Shown here: positions 25,024 through 36,103 of the stretch, one piece after another
Numbering within the stretch: the first letter of the stretch is position 1
Layout: each line of letters starts with the position of its first letter
Assembly: GCA_034769895.1 (NCBI GenBank)
Contig: CM068367.1
Span: 124,409,927-124,473,926 of the forward strand
DNA: 64,000 bases
Direction: 5' to 3'
DNA from: Magicicada septendecula
Lineage: Eukaryota > Arthropoda > Insecta > Hemiptera > Cicadidae
The notes under the pieces: generated by a model
What the model was told of the DNA's origin: nothing
The model's input: only the letters and a program-made list of their open reading frames with translations
Databases searched by the model: none
Program-made: the position numbers and the translations under genes

Positions 25024-27098
25024 GACTCCACCGCTTAATTTGCACTTTACGGTTTTTTTTTCTAACTCACAATTGGGGACTGGGAGTATGTTTAGGGTCA
25101 GTGTGTGAAGTTATCTATTATTATTATTAGTTATTATTAGTGCACAGTTTGTTTTCTCTAATTCTCTTTAAATGATCTTGTTCATTTAAATGATAGCCTT
25201 CGTGAAATTCCCTTTTTCTCACTTCTTAAGTACTAACTTACATTTTAATCTTAATACTAATTTCCAAACCTTAGATTGGAAAGATCCCTACTTATCCGTA
25301 ACTCACAACATCGTGGCCCGACTGACACCAGCTTACTCTAACTACTCAAGTTAGCTTTCAGCATTTATTAATGATCTTTGGCACCTTTCTGCCCTATCAT
25401 TACACCTTTCAGTCGGCGCCGTTGTGACCTGTTACGTTACACGTATAATCACTTCTTGATTATACATCATAAACTTATTTCTAATGTAATCTAAAGAGGA
25501 TCCCATACTCCACTCTAGATTACTGTTACTTGAGAGAAGCGGAATCTCACGGAGATAATTCTCTTTTATCTCTTTAACAATATCTAAACAAACTATGCGG
25601 GAGGGGAGACACTTTACACAATGCAATGTAATACACAGGGGTGGTTTTCAATTGTTTAGGCTAGCACCGGTTTCTCACAATAGGGAGGGTGCGTGGCTGC
25701 TTACTACAATAAAATTCCTAAACACGCTTTTTTCCTAGAACAGGCCACGACTGGGGTGTTTACACTATGTAACGTTACTGACCATTATTATTTCTTTTTT
25801 ATTCACTGCTACACTTCACACAAATTTAGTTTAACTTAAGATTTATTTAGCCTTATTATTTAAAACAAATATTATTATTCACTTATTATTACTTTCTTTA
25901 TTATTTATTAATTACTTTGGGGGATTACAGAAACTTACTTAGAATTGTTTACTATCGAAGTACCATATTTATTTAGCACACTTTATTTATTATTATTAAT
26001 TTCTTATTATTAAGTCACTACATTATTTGATTATCGTCACGGGGAAAATACTTGAACTACTATACTGTACACATTTATTACACATATATATAATAAATTC
26101 TTAAGTAATCAATTTACACAAATTAGAAAAGAACAATTTCTCTTCTAAGGGAGAGACAGAAATTCCACACACATATTTATCAAGTTAAATAGCCGATCAG
26201 CTGTTTTCTGGAATGTAGGTCACCCTCTGTATTTAGTTAACAAAGGAAGGCTGAGCGTGTGTGAGAATGGGGTTTGCTTTTACTTATTATTGTCTACACA
26301 ATGCGATTGAATAACACCAACGACCGGTATAAACAAGAGAAGGGGAGTGCAGACGGTAGGGGTGAATCTTATTCAACGACCCTATTATTATCACGCTTGG
26401 CAACACTTTGACTCCGTTCATTGATATATTTTCCCAATTAAATAAATTAATATTTTGTTCACAATTACAAATTACGAACTTCTACTTAATTACCTGGGTC
26501 TACATTACACAATGCTCGTGTGTAATGAGCATTATTATTAACAAACTTATTTTCACCTTTTTTTTTTTTTAATTTATCTACGACACATACTATGCATGTC
26601 CAACATATACTGTGCAGAATGATTCAGGAAACAACAGGTCATGGATTGTCGTAAACAAACCTGTTTCAGATTGTCCAGTTGAGCAAAATTGTAATGTTTG
26701 GTCACAATTCATGTATGCAAGTAGGTACATGCATATAGCTTATTTGCATTGTATGACGCTAATGATATTTCAACTTATACATACTATCATTTACGTAACT
26801 TAGTAAAATATTAAATATGTTTTGAAAATTAAAGTTATTAAGGTAACGTTCTGAGTGCATAGATCAATAACTGAATATACAAATTATCTAAGCAAAGTGC
26901 CTCATTTTTGTTTGTGCGTCACGATGCTTACACAACCTTTTATAAAAATTAGCAGAGTGGCGCAATTTTGTTGCGTCACGATGCTTACCAACCCTTTATA
27001 TAATTCAGCAGAGTGGCGCAATTTTGTTTGTGACACTCTATACACGAATAAAACTCTCTCCTTTGTTTCCTTCTTAAAATAGCAGAGTTGCGCAATTT
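25024..27098. other. Internal region of the coding-less LTR element
   Basis: No open frame longer than about 64 codons and no retroelement motif. Near the right end the block GCAGAGTGGCGCAATTTTGT occurs at about 26953 and 27009, and once more with one change at 27082, the last running into the right LTR. TGCGTCACGATGCTTAC also occurs twice (26917 and 26975 areas). Confidence 0.75.
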
Positions 27099-28668
27099 TG
27101 TAACGTATCACCGCGTTACAAATCCAGGGAACCCATCTTAACTAAGCTCCGTCAATTAGATGGGCTGCCTACGTTGTAACAGAATGTATCCACAAATAAT
27201 TAACTTAACAAATTTACTACCAACTGAGTAAGGAAACAAGGGAAGGTATACTATTTATGTACGCACTCATTATATGTGTGTAACAAGACGACTTCTCTTT
27301 ATTTAACATTTAAAAACATTTACTGACAGATCCCATGACATTACGAGTTATTTGAATGTTTTCTTTAAACTTTGGGATCAAAATTGATTCTATTTAGCTA
27401 TACCTCGGATCCGGGTAACCTTCGGTATTTAGTCATTAAAACTTTTAGTTATACTCAATTCATGATATTAGCTTGCAAGACCTTTTTTTTTTTTTTTATT
27501 TATTATTCCATTTGAAGAATGGTATTATTACTTGAATTATACTACGATACATTAACATATAAACTGTTACAACGTATGATGTTTGAATAGTTACATTAAA
27601 ATTCTTAGATTTAATCTTTACAAAGTTAATAGTCTCTGAAAAGTCTCTTTTAAGGTGTGTTGTGTAACAAATATTAGTAACCCTCGATAGACAGGCTATC
27701 GAGTCACCTTTAAATTGGTATGTAGAAACCTCGTCCTGGGGTGTCCGTCTTGGGAATCCCTAATAGCGCCGTCATCATCTCGGTCTGGTCTTCGCCATTA
27801 AAGGGCTCAAAAGTCCGCAGGGTAGATTGAACCTTCTACGATGGTACTTGTATATTCTCGGATGTCCTGATCTGCATATTCTGTCGGCTCTACTAGAGTT
27901 TGTAAGTTCTGGTAGTTCACATCTCCAGGTATGATGTTGGAAGTGTTGTTAGTTCTTGAAGTTAGCAGTCATCTTGTTTTACACCATTTTTATATTTCGT
28001 GTTACACTTTAAGTCTCTTGTTTTTTTTTTACATAACTATACTGATTAATACATAACATATGCTTTCAGCAGCAATTTCTTGTATACAACATTAAGTAAA
28101 ACAAAAGTATCGGCAACATAGTGTAAGAGCTTTTGCTCGTACGTCTGTACTGCATGAAGTCAACATAGCGAGAGAGAGTTTTCTGCTCCCTACGACTGGT
28201 ACCTAACAAAATGGTAGAGGGGCAATTACTGCGCGAGAATATAGTCCCTGTCTCTCTTTAAGTAAACATTTTTATTTATACAAACTATACCTAAATAAAT
28301 ATACATAATTTAAATAAGTTGTTTTAGCGACTATTTGTGTCTTCAGATTTTTTAATTATTAAACTTATGTTTTTTTATCTTAATCTAAATTCCAAACGAC
28401 TCGGGAGACATGTCGAGTCTGGAATTAACAGGTCAGCGCCTGATAACACCAAAGGGTTAAATACGACAATAATAACTATTTACAATTTGTCTTTTTACTA
28501 AAGTATCTTCGTACTTCTTTGGGCTTATTAATTACTTCTTCCTCTCATACTGAGTACATACAGGTTTTTATGTTATTATAGTGAGATTTAAATGGCTTAA
28601 TGGCTCGCAACCTTAATTTTTAAAATTTCTTTATTATTTTGATTATTGTTACAATTTAAATCGTCACA
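27099..28668. repeat. LTR, right copy
   Basis: Near-identical to 23441-25023. Followed by AAAC and then the rest of the hAT MITE. Confidence 0.9.
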
Positions 28669-28672
28669 AAAC
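28669..28672. repeat. Target-site duplication of LTR element, right
   Basis: AAAC. Confidence 0.8.
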
Positions 28673-28932
28673 AAGATTATTATACAGCATTTGCATATGC
28701 GTTTGAAATATGAAACACAGTAAAATCACTCCAGTCAATAAGTATCTTGTAAACAATGTTGCAATAACGCGTATTTTTATCGTTATTATTATTTACTTTA
28801 ATGGGATTGATTTCACGATGTTATCATATGTTTTTCAAACACTTTAAAGATAGTAATGTTGTTTAATCTTAACTTATATTTTCTTTTGTATGAAGCCGAC
28901 TCAACTGAGGTCAAATTCTAGATACGCTACTG

Positions 28933-29236
28933 CCTAAGAGGAGTTAAAAGATGTTATAAACTTGATCATATAAAGAACGAAGTCATAAGAGAAGAATTAC
29001 AAGTTTTCAACTTGAATTATAGATTATAAGATTATTAACGATGGTGGAAACAAAACTTAGAAAGAATGTCAGATTCAAGACTGGCGAAACAAGTCTGGAA
29101 ATATAAACCTGTAGGGTACAGGTAGGGCACAGGACATTGTGGGCCAGGCCCAGAAGGAGATGGCTGGAGGATTTTTGAAGGGGGAACAAGTAGCATCTTG
29201 CCTATACCGTGACGTGACGATGATGATGATGATCTC
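28933..29236 (+). pseudogene. Non-LTR ORF2 C-terminal fragment, downstream half, with (GAT)n tail
   Basis: Continues the fragment of 23150-23284: LRGVKRCYKLDHIKNEVIREELQVF, broken here into KRCYKLDHIKN and VIREELQVFNL, then MSDSRLAKQVWKYKPVG, the typical ORF2 end. It finishes in GATGATGATGATG (29217-29234), a simple-repeat tail common for this type of element. Stops lie at about 29020-29040 and after KPVGYR. Confidence 0.75.
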
Positions 29237-30125
29237 TATATTATTCATTGTCCAGGAATAATAGGAAACAGAGACAAGTGGGGCTGTGTGGGACGAAGGG
29301 CATGCCCGTCGCCCGCTCGTGTGCTGCGTCCCGAGCTTCAAATAGAGCTCCTGCCGCAGGGACCACAGATGATCTGGATGTTAAGGGTGTGGCCTGCTAC
29401 CGGCCGTGGGTTTTCAATTAGTTATCTAATTGAGGGTGAGTGTACGCCGAGGCCGGCGACCGAGGGCGATAATAATGTGATTGCCCTGGAAGCGGGCGGT
29501 GCGGCGATAGAATTTACGGGACAGTGTCCGTATAGTGGCGTCCAGGGAACGGACACGCAGGAATTCTCGGATGATTTTGTTTGATGTCAGGTAGTGGGCT
29601 TTGCACGTCCAGCGCAATCCTCGGTCCAGCAGAGACTGAAGCTTTCGCTTATGGGTCTTGGCCAAGTAGCCCCATACGGGAATCGCATTGGTAACCATCG
29701 GCACCACACAGGTGGTGACGATAAGCTTCCCTAGGCGGCGAGTCATAGAGTTGCTGCAAAGCAGGGGATGGAGTTGATACAGACGATGGGCGGTCTTGCG
29801 GGCTACTTGCTCGGAGTGTGTCCACCAGGTAAGACGACGATCTAGGTGGAGCCCGAGGCACTTAATCTCCCGAGACCAGTGCAGAGGAGTGTCCCCTACG
29901 TACAGTCTGTCAGGGTGCCTTCTACGTCTGGAGAAGACTACGGCTGTGCTCTTGGCCGCGTTGATGGCAACCCTCCATTTCTCTGTCCACTTACTGTATT
30001 CGTCCAGCTGGTCCTGGAGCCAGATAACTCCCGTTTCAGCTCGACGATCGACGGTATACACCGCCGTGTCGTCAGCGAACATTTCCAATCTGGCTCCCGG
30101 TAGGAAAACATAGTGATTAGGATGA
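29237..30125 (-). pseudogene. Jockey-like ORF2 fragment, 5'-truncated
   Basis: Minus-strand reading from about 30125: LPGARLEMFADDTAVYT holds the FADD catalytic box of the reverse transcriptase, followed by the C-terminal LDRRLTWWTHSEQVARK, NAIPVWGYLAKTHKRKLQ and RFLRVRSL-type blocks, to a stop near 29426. About 190 bp of GC-rich 3' UTR follows. Everything upstream of the catalytic box is missing. The higher GC than its neighbours suggests a young or differently biased insertion. It is a different family from 18635-21373. Confidence 0.85.
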
Positions 30126-32627
30126 TGGAAATAGGGTAAGTTGGCTTATAGTTGTAGAGCCCAGCTTACTAATGTATTTACAAAAAAGCCCTGAAATATT
30201 TATCAGTGAGCGAAAATAGTCCGATCGGTTTGCGCTTTCTAATAGGAAGGTCCCATTATCGAATCCGACAAGAGACAGTGAATTCGTAAGGTTTTCTCTT
30301 ACCAGAACATATATAGGCGCGACAGTCGTTTCTGAACAGTAAGCTGCGCCGACTCAATGAATGAATTACCCTCCACTTACAAGTATAGATAAGTACAGAG
30401 AAGAGAGGGGAGACGACGAGGGAAACACTTCACTGTCTCACTTCCATATTATCTCCCTCTCTGTCACACACATGCTTCCATCGTTCTCGCCAGTCTTGTT
30501 GCAGCCGATTTTCACACTATGAAACACTGTACAATACTGCTGTGCGCATGTGCGAAGTGAATGAAAATTTTGTTAGCCTCGCAACGAGGTGTTTGTACAC
30601 TGCGCATCTCTAAGACACTGTTCAATTTCTGTCGTCAGGTTTCTACGTTCTGTTGCTACAGTCCACAATTATTCATCGATTTATGTTAATCGATTACGCA
30701 ATTCTCACCAGTTTCAGCCACGGATCCTCCTCCGATCCTACCCTTCTTCCTAATCTTCTGAGTCCACGGGTGTTCTCCTGTCCTCCATTCTATGAGCATA
30801 CGCTAATCAGTTTATTATTAGAAATTTGATTTACCGTACAGTACTTTGGCTTCTTACATCTCGTACTCTATTTTTTTATCTTTAGTTTCCATCATTGCCT
30901 TCCTTCGTTATTCATAAATTTTTTTAATATTTTCTTTCAAAATCTTCAAAGTAACAGTTATGCAATTTTTAGGCAGACTCCAAGGTCTGTACAATTTCAT
31001 TTTCTTTATTGAGGTTTTTTAATTATATTAATGCAACTCGTCTTGATACCACACTTACTATGCAATGCACGATGTAACTTTATGTTATAAGACACCATGA
31101 ATAAGAAGGTGGTTACGCAAAAATAATAGGTAATATTAACAGTGTATTAAACAATTATCAATTGACTTAACGAGAAACACCTGGTAAAGAGAACAATTGA
31201 GATTCATCACATATCTAAAGGCAGGTTAAATGCATAACAGCTGTGTAAAAAGTAATCTTATTCCAGACGTCGCGTCGCTTCGCCACAAACTTGCACGTGC
31301 ATGCCGCAAAATGTGCCAGTTTAAGTAAATATGTCTAAAATTAACTGTCTCCCATAATAGTTAGTTTACCGAAACGTATCCGAATTTTAGTGTATCAAAT
31401 TTTACCTTATTACAAGTCTACGAGACGCAACTTCATCCCCCTAAAAAAATCAAGTAGTAATTATCTGTAAAAAAAATTGGATACAATTGTTCTTTTTAAT
31501 GTTCAACGGGTTTTCACTTCTTCTTCCTCTTCTTCTTCTTCTTCTGTTGTTGCTGCTGCATTTCAAATATTAGGCACAAGTTACCTGTAACGGCACCCAT
31601 CCTTTCCTTGCCCTTCCAAGACTTTTTCTTCCTAACACATTATTGATAGTTTTCACATTAAGAAAGTAACCAGGTTTTCTTTTGTGTACACCGAAAATAA
31701 GAAATTCTTTAAGAAAACAAATACGTAGAATAGGCTATATTAAATTTTATGAAACATAAAGATACAATTTAATCATAAAGCTAATAGAAGAAACTGAATT
31801 TAGCCGATCATTTGCGCGGTTCTCGACGAACGTTTCAGGGTGCGTCTACCACCATTAGCCAACCTACCCTACCCTATTTCTAGCATTTCTACTTTCGCTG
31901 AGGCGTGATTTTGGGCGCGTATGTGGGAATCAATTGAGTCAGTGGCGAGCTTGTGACGACGAAGCTCAAATCTTCAGCTAACAAGAGATCCTCAAAAGAG
32001 AACCAGATAATTAACCTCCGCACCAGGTCAGTACAACGTTTCTCCGACCACATCAAGTCAAGCAACTAAAACAGGCGCAGGCCACATCTTCCGATGCTCG
32101 ACGACCTGGCCGTTGTCATCCAGTGAAAGTCTACTATCTCCAGCGCATCTGTGACTTTCCTCCAGCTCATTTATCATGCCATAAGCGCCATTTATTTATT
32201 AGAACCTTCCATCCATCATCTGTTTTCCTTTCATTTTATCCCGCCCATTTCTGCTCTGATCTTCATCCGCTTGATAAATGCCTTTTAGGGAACGGATTTT
32301 TAAGTAAATAAATATTTGTATGTGTTAATATTTTCCATATTTACGTTAATAAATAAATGTTTTTCATAAATAGGTTATTAAAACATATTTTTAACATTTC
32401 AGTGCAACTCGTTTATTTTCACCTTTTTCGTTTAATTTTGTTGTATGCACGTTTGCAAGCCATTCGGATGGGCAACGTTTTCCGGGAAATTAACTGATTA
32501 ACTGAATAATCCTCCTGGAAATTTGTATAAACAGTATCGTATTCACAATGTATGTTTGTTGTATTTGTACATCGGTTCTCGTATTGCATGATAGTGTTCT
32601 TGTCGCATCCCTTACAGTGTTCGCCAG
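30126..32627. other. Unassigned DNA
   Basis: A short TTC/TTG tract near 31519-31550. No gene, RNA gene or element boundary that I can support. Confidence 0.4.
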
Positions 32628-33400
32628 AATGTCGAAAGTAAAATTTAGTTACAGTGCCCTGTAAAAGTAAAAAGTAAAAGTGCCCGGTTGCAGCAGTATG
32701 TTAAAGAATTTACAGGTATATTTAGCTCGGGTGGAAAGATAATATAATGGAAAATCCATAAAAGCGGATCAACGGTCGCAAGTTACGCAGCATCCACTAC
32801 AGTCTAGTAACCGTGGCAACAAACATACCGCTGCGGCTTCACGTTCTAGTTTGAAACAAGCCCTTTCAGGTGAAACAAGACCCTCCTCCTCATCCTCACA
32901 TTTGGGACCTACGAAGAGCTGTGATTTTTATTCTGGTTTGGACAGAGCTTTCAAAAACAAAATTCCTAACCTTTCATTACCACCAGCACCCATTGTCACT
33001 CGCTGGGAACTTGGTCTTCTGCAGTGTTATATCACGCAGATAATTTTGGTAGTGTTAAATCAGTTGTGGATGAATTTGGTAAAGATGATGCTTCATCAAC
33101 AGAGATCCTTCGGAATCCGTTAAAAGACAGTAGTGCAAGAAATGAATCGGCATACATTTCTAATGATTTGAGTTTCTTGTGCTATTCGCTAAACAACAAG
33201 AAAAACAACAAACGTATTAACAGAGACTGTTAACGAAATACGTTTTGTTGAAAGAAAAATCAGTTCTCTCACATGATCAAAAATGGAAATTTAAAATACA
33301 AATTCAAATTTGTGTTTCAAAAGAATACTGAATTTGAAATTGTACGTAAAGTTGCGCAAAGTTCTAGGTCAGCGAGTAGACATTGAAAACTGTCATGGAC
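32628..33400 (+). pseudogene. CGGBP1-like hAT transposase remnant with internal deletion
   Basis: Plus-strand reading gives MSKVKFSY near 32629, QYVKEFTG, QVTQHPLQ, a Ser-rich linker, then LPPAPIVTRW, YHADNFGSVKSVVDEFGKD, STEILRNPLKDSSARN and ISNDLSFL. These are the N-terminal BED-like part and the C-terminal part of CGG-repeat-binding-protein-1-like hAT transposases, in different frames. The catalytic middle is deleted: the N-terminal FYSGLDRAFKN joins directly to the LPPAP segment. Ends and target duplication were not located. Weak homology may run to about 33400. Confidence 0.68.
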
Positions 33401-33873
33401 TATCGTGTATCCTGAACTTTATCAGGATAAAATCATATGGAATCAGGCGTTATATGGATTTCAACGTATCACAAGAATTTTGCTGTACCTGCATGCAGCT
33501 AGAGGCATATACGTTTATCTTTTATTAAATAGTGTCGCACAAGCTTTTCAAAGTGATGTTCACGACCACTACATTGGTGTATCTTACGTAACATTATCTG
33601 CGACAAAAGCACAAGACAAACTCACTTGAAGGAAGAATTACACAAACAAAAATAATCTTATCACTTTCGTTTGACAGTATTATGGTAAAACTATTATCTG
33701 TCCCAGCAGCAGTAATATCAGGGGGGGTCTTGTGTATGCGCGTTGATTACATTTCTAAACAGTCACTTATGTTATTGCTGTAAGACAGCTCTACAAGAAA
33801 TGTGAGATGACATGTAAACTTAAACCCTTAACTTCGATAGTGAATTATATAAATTAAATTAAATTACATAATA

Positions 33874-34867
33874 CGAGGGTAGTTCGTAAAGTTCTCTGCC
33901 TGACACAGAGATGGTGGCAGGAGTATCAAATGACTAAGATTCGTAAGGTCGATCCGCCAGATAGGATTCCAAAACATAGTTGTATTTACTAGTTTCGTTG
34001 TTATGGTCGAATAAAGAAACAAACTCGGTATTTATTCAAAAATGGATAAAATCGAACATCGCGCGGTGTAGAATACTTCGTTATAAAAGGTTTACAGCCA
34101 GCGGAAATGAACAAAAAACAACAAAACAGTTGTATCCCACTTGGGAGACCCTTGAGTATCGTTTTCAACAGTGAAAAAATGGTCTGCCGAATCCAAACGT
34201 TCGTTCGTCCAGGTTGCCCCTAACCGCTACAAGTGACGAAAACGTCGAAAAAATCTACAGTGCTGTGTTAAATGATCGACGCGTAAAAATGTGTTAGCTT
34301 GCTGACATTGTAAACATCTCAATACAATATGTACACAACATATTACACAAACATATGCATATTAAAAACCTTTCGCAACATTTAAAACGGGTGTCGCAGT
34401 TGGTAACGGTCGATCAGGAACTCATTCGAATGAACGTTTGTCTAGAGTTAGACGTGTAAAACGCGATGCAATCGAGTTTCTGCGACGACTTATCACTGTT
34501 GACGGAATATGGTTTCATCACTACCACCAGAGACAACAGCGCTATCCAGGGAATGGATAGAAGTGGTGCAAAGTGGTCCGAAGAAGGGGAAAACTGTTCC
34601 ATCACCGGGAAAAGTGACGGTGTCTGTTTTTGTTTTGTTTTTTTGTGGGGGGGGGTCGCAGATGTGGTGCTCATAGGATGTTTAGGAAACGCAAAAGTAT
34701 CAACGGGGAGTATTATGGAAGATTGTTTGAACAACTGAATGAGCCTGTTAAGGTAAAACGCCCGCATTTAGCATAGAAAAAAAATGCTTTTCCATTAAGA
34801 CAGTGCACCCGTTCACACTTCCTCAACTACAATCGCAAAGCTTCATGAATTCCGTTACGATTTGGTC
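33874..34867 (+). pseudogene. mariner transposon, decayed and truncated at its 3' end
   Basis: It starts after TA with CGAGGGTAGTTCGTAAAG, a mariner-type end. Translation in shifting frames gives MDKIEHRAV, FSTVKKWSAESKRSF, NVEKI, FLRRLITVDGIWFHHY (Glu of the DE-W motif changed to Gly) and the block around DSAPVHTSSTTIAKLHEF, which corresponds to the DNARPH region. There are many stops. It ends at FRYDLV where the 27-bp tandem repeat of the Gypsy-like element begins; the last catalytic Asp, C-terminus and right end are absent from the window. Confidence 0.8.
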
Positions 34868-35768
34868 TATAAAGAGTCAATAAATGATATATAATATAAA
34901 GAGTTAATAAATGATATATAATATAAAGAGTCAATAAATGATATATAATATAAAGAGTCAATAAATGATATATAATATAAAGAGTCAATAAATGATATAT
35001 AATATAAAGAAGAGTCAATAAATGATATATAATATAAAGAGTCAATAAAATACGAATCCATAGTTAGGAATTAATAATGGCATAAGATATTACACATGTA
35101 TTGTTTTATTAGTATAAGCATATGATTATTTCAATTATGTTTGTGTTTTAATATGTCTGTTGCAGGTATTTGATTATTCAATATGTATATGTCTAATATG
35201 TTTTATTGCAAGTATTTGTGTATTTAATGTGTGTAAATGTTTAAATGTGTTTTGAAGTAGAATCACTTAGTGCCATTCGCAAGCACACTATGTTGATAGT
35301 TAATAACGTCACTACGCACGAATAAGTGCATACATTTGATTGTTCTTTCGATTACTAGAAATGTGTTGTAGAATTCAATTGCCTATAGAAAATATTTGTT
35401 GATATTCTTAAACTATGATTTATTTTATAATATGAATACCTATAAAATGCTATATTATAATAAATATACTGTAGAATGGATTCGATAGTATTGGATTAAT
35501 TTATTTAAGACCTGGCTCACAAGATAACTTCTTAAATGATAGGATCCACAAGTAATAATTCTAATTTAACATGATTGAACGATTACCAAATTCATAAATG
35601 TTTTAGATCTTGAAGTTCTATTTGGCAGTAAAAGCCAGAATTAATAATTTTGAGTGATAACCTCACTAATTACATATTTAATAAATTTGATTATGATTTA
35701 TATAATTTAAAAATTCAATTAATTTATGCAATTAAAAAGACTTGCATTACATTGTAAATTATTTAACA
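34868..35768 (+). repeat. 5' LTR (probably truncated) of an Osvaldo/Gypsy-like element
   Basis: This block is nearly identical to 43965-44824 and precedes the primer-binding-site region and gag. It ends TTAACA, just before TTGTATA and the first TGG. The left boundary coincides with the junction to mariner DNA. If the 3' LTR begins at the TG after the polypurine tract (41173), the LTR is about 3.65 kb and this copy has lost its first ~2.8 kb. A short LTR starting at the tandem repeat is the alternative. Confidence 0.6.
34871..35048. repeat. 27-bp tandem repeat at the start of leader copy R1
   Basis: About 6.5 units of AAAGAGTCAATAAATGAT followed by ATATAATAT. One unit has a C-to-T change and one has an inserted AAG. 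The same repeat, with about 5 units, starts leader copy R2 at 43970. Regular AT-rich units without spacers; not a CRISPR array. Confidence 0.92.
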
Positions 35769-35775
35769 TTGTATA

Positions 35776-35966
35776 TGGCGTCCAATTGCGGGGCTATATG
35801 AAACAGTGAGATACGATAAAAGTAATAAAATCAACTAATCATTAACTCTAAAACTATAATTAGATGAAATTAATCTATGCAATAAAATTAGCATAGAGAA
35901 TTGCATCGTATATGGTGCCCAACGCGTGGCATAATTACATTGTATATGGCGCCCAACCTGATGGCA
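35776..35966 (+). promoter_or_regulatory. Three tRNA-Lys primer-binding-site-like modules
   Basis: TGGCGTCCAATTGCGGGGC at 35776, TGGTGCCCAACGCGTGGC at 35913 and TGGCGCCCAACCTGATGGC at 35947. Each is preceded by GTATA in an ATTGTATA/ATCGTATA context. The expected site for priming by insect tRNA-Lys(CTT) is TGGCGCCCAACGTGGGGC. Each copy matches a different part of it best. The same three occur at 44832, 44969 and 45003. Primer use would be by the retroelement's reverse transcriptase at the start of minus-strand synthesis. Confidence 0.65.
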
Positions 35967-36103
35967 GATTAAATAAGGCTAATCCTTATTAAATAAGCTG
36001 GTTAAGTGCAGGCAGTGGTAAAACTAGAGTAGTTGGTAGTTTGGCAGAAAATAGTATAAGTATAAATATAAGACAAAAATTTATAAAACCGAAAGAACTC
36101 TGA

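Larger units (their letters stand above)
23441..28668. mobile_element. Coding-less LTR retrotransposon (LARD-like)
   Basis: Two direct repeats of about 1.58 kb (23441-25023 and 27099-28668) start TGTAACG and end GTCACA. They flank 2,075 bp without any gag or pol reading frame. A 4-bp duplication AAAC borders the pair. An intact copy of the target (family B at 47641-47991) aligns straight across the insertion. The LTRs differ by only a few substitutions and one ~11-bp indel, so the insertion is recent. I see no convincing tRNA primer site or polypurine tract in either orientation, so the strand is undetermined. It must have been mobilised by proteins supplied elsewhere. Confidence 0.88.
23293..28932. 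mobile_element. hAT-type MITE (family B), split by an LTR retrotransposon
   Basis: Bounded by the 8-bp duplication CCTAAGAG. The left end is CAGGGGGATATTTA. The right end read inward is CAGTAGCGTATCTAG. After removing the LTR element the MITE is about 408 bp with no coding capacity. A second copy at 47641-47991 shows the uninterrupted sequence across the insertion point. The ends and TSD length fit hAT. Confidence 0.88.

Noticed and set aside
23441-28668. The two 1.58-kb repeats as a segmental duplication
   Set aside because: TG...CA ends, a 4-bp target duplication and an empty-site match at 47641-47991 fit LTR insertion better.
34871-35048. Regular 27-bp repeats as a CRISPR-like array
   Set aside because: Units are back to back without spacers and lie in a retroelement leader of a eukaryotic genome.
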